A program made the position numbers and the translations under genes. A stretch of DNA of 64,000 nucleotides from Anniella stebbinsi (taxonomy: Eukaryota; Chordata; Lepidosauria; Squamata; Anniellidae): the NCBI GenBank assembly GCA_029215795.1, contig JARDYH010000007.1, positions 75,589,763-75,653,762 of the forward strand. Direction: 5' to 3'. How positions within the stretch are numbered: position 1 is the stretch's first letter; each line of letters starts with the position of its first letter. This document shows positions 63,031 through 64,000 of this stretch, piece after piece. The notes beneath the pieces were generated by a model that saw only the letters and a program-made list of their open reading frames with translations, ran no database searches and was not told the DNA's origin.

Positions 63031-64000
63031 CCCCACCTCTCCTGGTGCAGATACTGCTGAGCTATAGTGAACAAGAGTCTGCCTTGGTAGAAGGAAACAT
63101 CCTATGTTTCTGGGGACTCGTGTTCCTGTACCTTCTCCTTGCTTCTTCACTTGCTCTTTCTGAACATGTGAGCAGTCATGAGCGAGGTGAAAGAGTAGCA
63201 TTATCCTCTTTTCTTGCATCCCCGCTCTCCATGATGATACAGATTGGGTACAGAGGGAGTGGCCAGCAGTGATACTTGTGATCAGGAGGTGGGCCATCTG
63301 AAAGCATCTTGTCTGAATCCCCCCCGTACGGGGAGACAGCAGGGACTGAAAGCCCCACGAAAATCCAACTTCCTTGCTTGGTCACCTTCAGAAAGTTCTG
63401 ACTCGCCCCAGGCGAGTAGCTGCTTACAGGCCTTTCCTAAAGCCCTTGGGTTTGTGGCATCAAGGTGAGAAGATAGTCCTTAGCCAGGGTAGTCCTGGTG
63501 CTGAATTTGGTTGCTGCTGATCATGCGCGCGTGTGCTGAGTTCAGCAGTGCCGCTGTCCTTCAGCTCTGCAGGGTGTCATTGCTGACGCATGAAAAATGG
63601 GAGATGGTACAGGATGAAGAAGGAGGAGGCGCAGGGGCATGATATCCCTCCCACTTGTGTGTTGACACATATCACTGCCACACACATCCCCTCCTGTGCT
63701 GACAATCCTCTTGTCATAAACGCACACTCCCACTCACTCGGTCACTCTCACCTACGGTACATGAGCTCAGTCACGCTCGCTGATGCAGGGGCCCATTAAT
63801 TGATCTCCGTTGCCGACTCTGCTGCTTTCATCCCAGCTTTCAAGTCAGAGACAGGACTGTCATAGGGTGAGGAGATTTGGGTGGTCAGCCCTAAGGCTGT
63901 AGGTCTCAAATAACAGATAGTAAGGCGGGGAAAGGAGGGGGGGAAACTGTTGAAATGAAAGGACAATCGGGGACAGAAATGCCAAGAAATGAGAGATACA
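63031..64000. other. No gene recognised (3' edge)
   Basis: No exon, RNA gene or clear repeat apart from the small palindrome near 63401. Confidence 0.4.

Overview
The window is a piece of a vertebrate nuclear genome, most likely a squamate reptile (lizard). Reasons: small exons with canonical GT-AG junctions separated by kilobase introns; very dense tRNA-derived SINEs, CR1-type and L2-clade LINE fragments and many short palindromic (foldback) DNA elements; and many microsatellites and poly-C/poly-G runs. The species assignment is an inference from repeat style; no species-specific marker was identified.

The main gene is GRAMD1A (Aster-A), on the + strand. Nineteen consecutive coding exons can be placed from 10678 to 40980, and the reading phase agrees across every junction. 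Together they encode 719 residues plus one base of a preceding codon. Only the first few codons are missing. The 3' UTR runs from 40981 to about 42520 and ends at an AATAAA signal. The protein order is: Ser/Pro-rich N-terminus, GRAM domain, acidic and Ser-rich linker, ASTER sterol-transfer domain, basic linker, one C-terminal membrane helix and a short helical tail. Two exons are microexons, of 21 bp and 12 bp; the second lies inside the membrane helix. Residue numbers in the entries count from the first complete codon of the 10678 exon.

Downstream, 42.5-50.4 kb is gene-free repeat-rich DNA. A GC- and CpG-rich region follows at 50.4-52.3 kb, with a TATA box and a short exon encoding a signal-peptide-like start in good Kozak context, which ends in phase 1. 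Position, strand and phase fit exon 1 of SCN1B (sodium channel beta-1), the neighbour of GRAMD1A in mammals. No further exon of that gene was recognised before 64000, so its first intron appears to exceed 11.7 kb.

Upstream (1-10677) only repeats were recognised. This stretch is probably first intron and/or 5' flank of GRAMD1A.

The most unusual content is a family of four near-identical, CpG-rich elements of about 353 bp with short inverted ends and 5-bp target duplications (8679, 15190, 20433 reversed, 21664). I do not recognise it. Two copies in opposite orientation bracket a single GRAMD1A exon. Other items are an almost uninterrupted L2-clade LINE reading frame antisense in a GRAMD1A intron (35604-38606, one stop codon) and a 287-bp inverted-duplication insertion with a perfect 17-bp target duplication (26866-27186).
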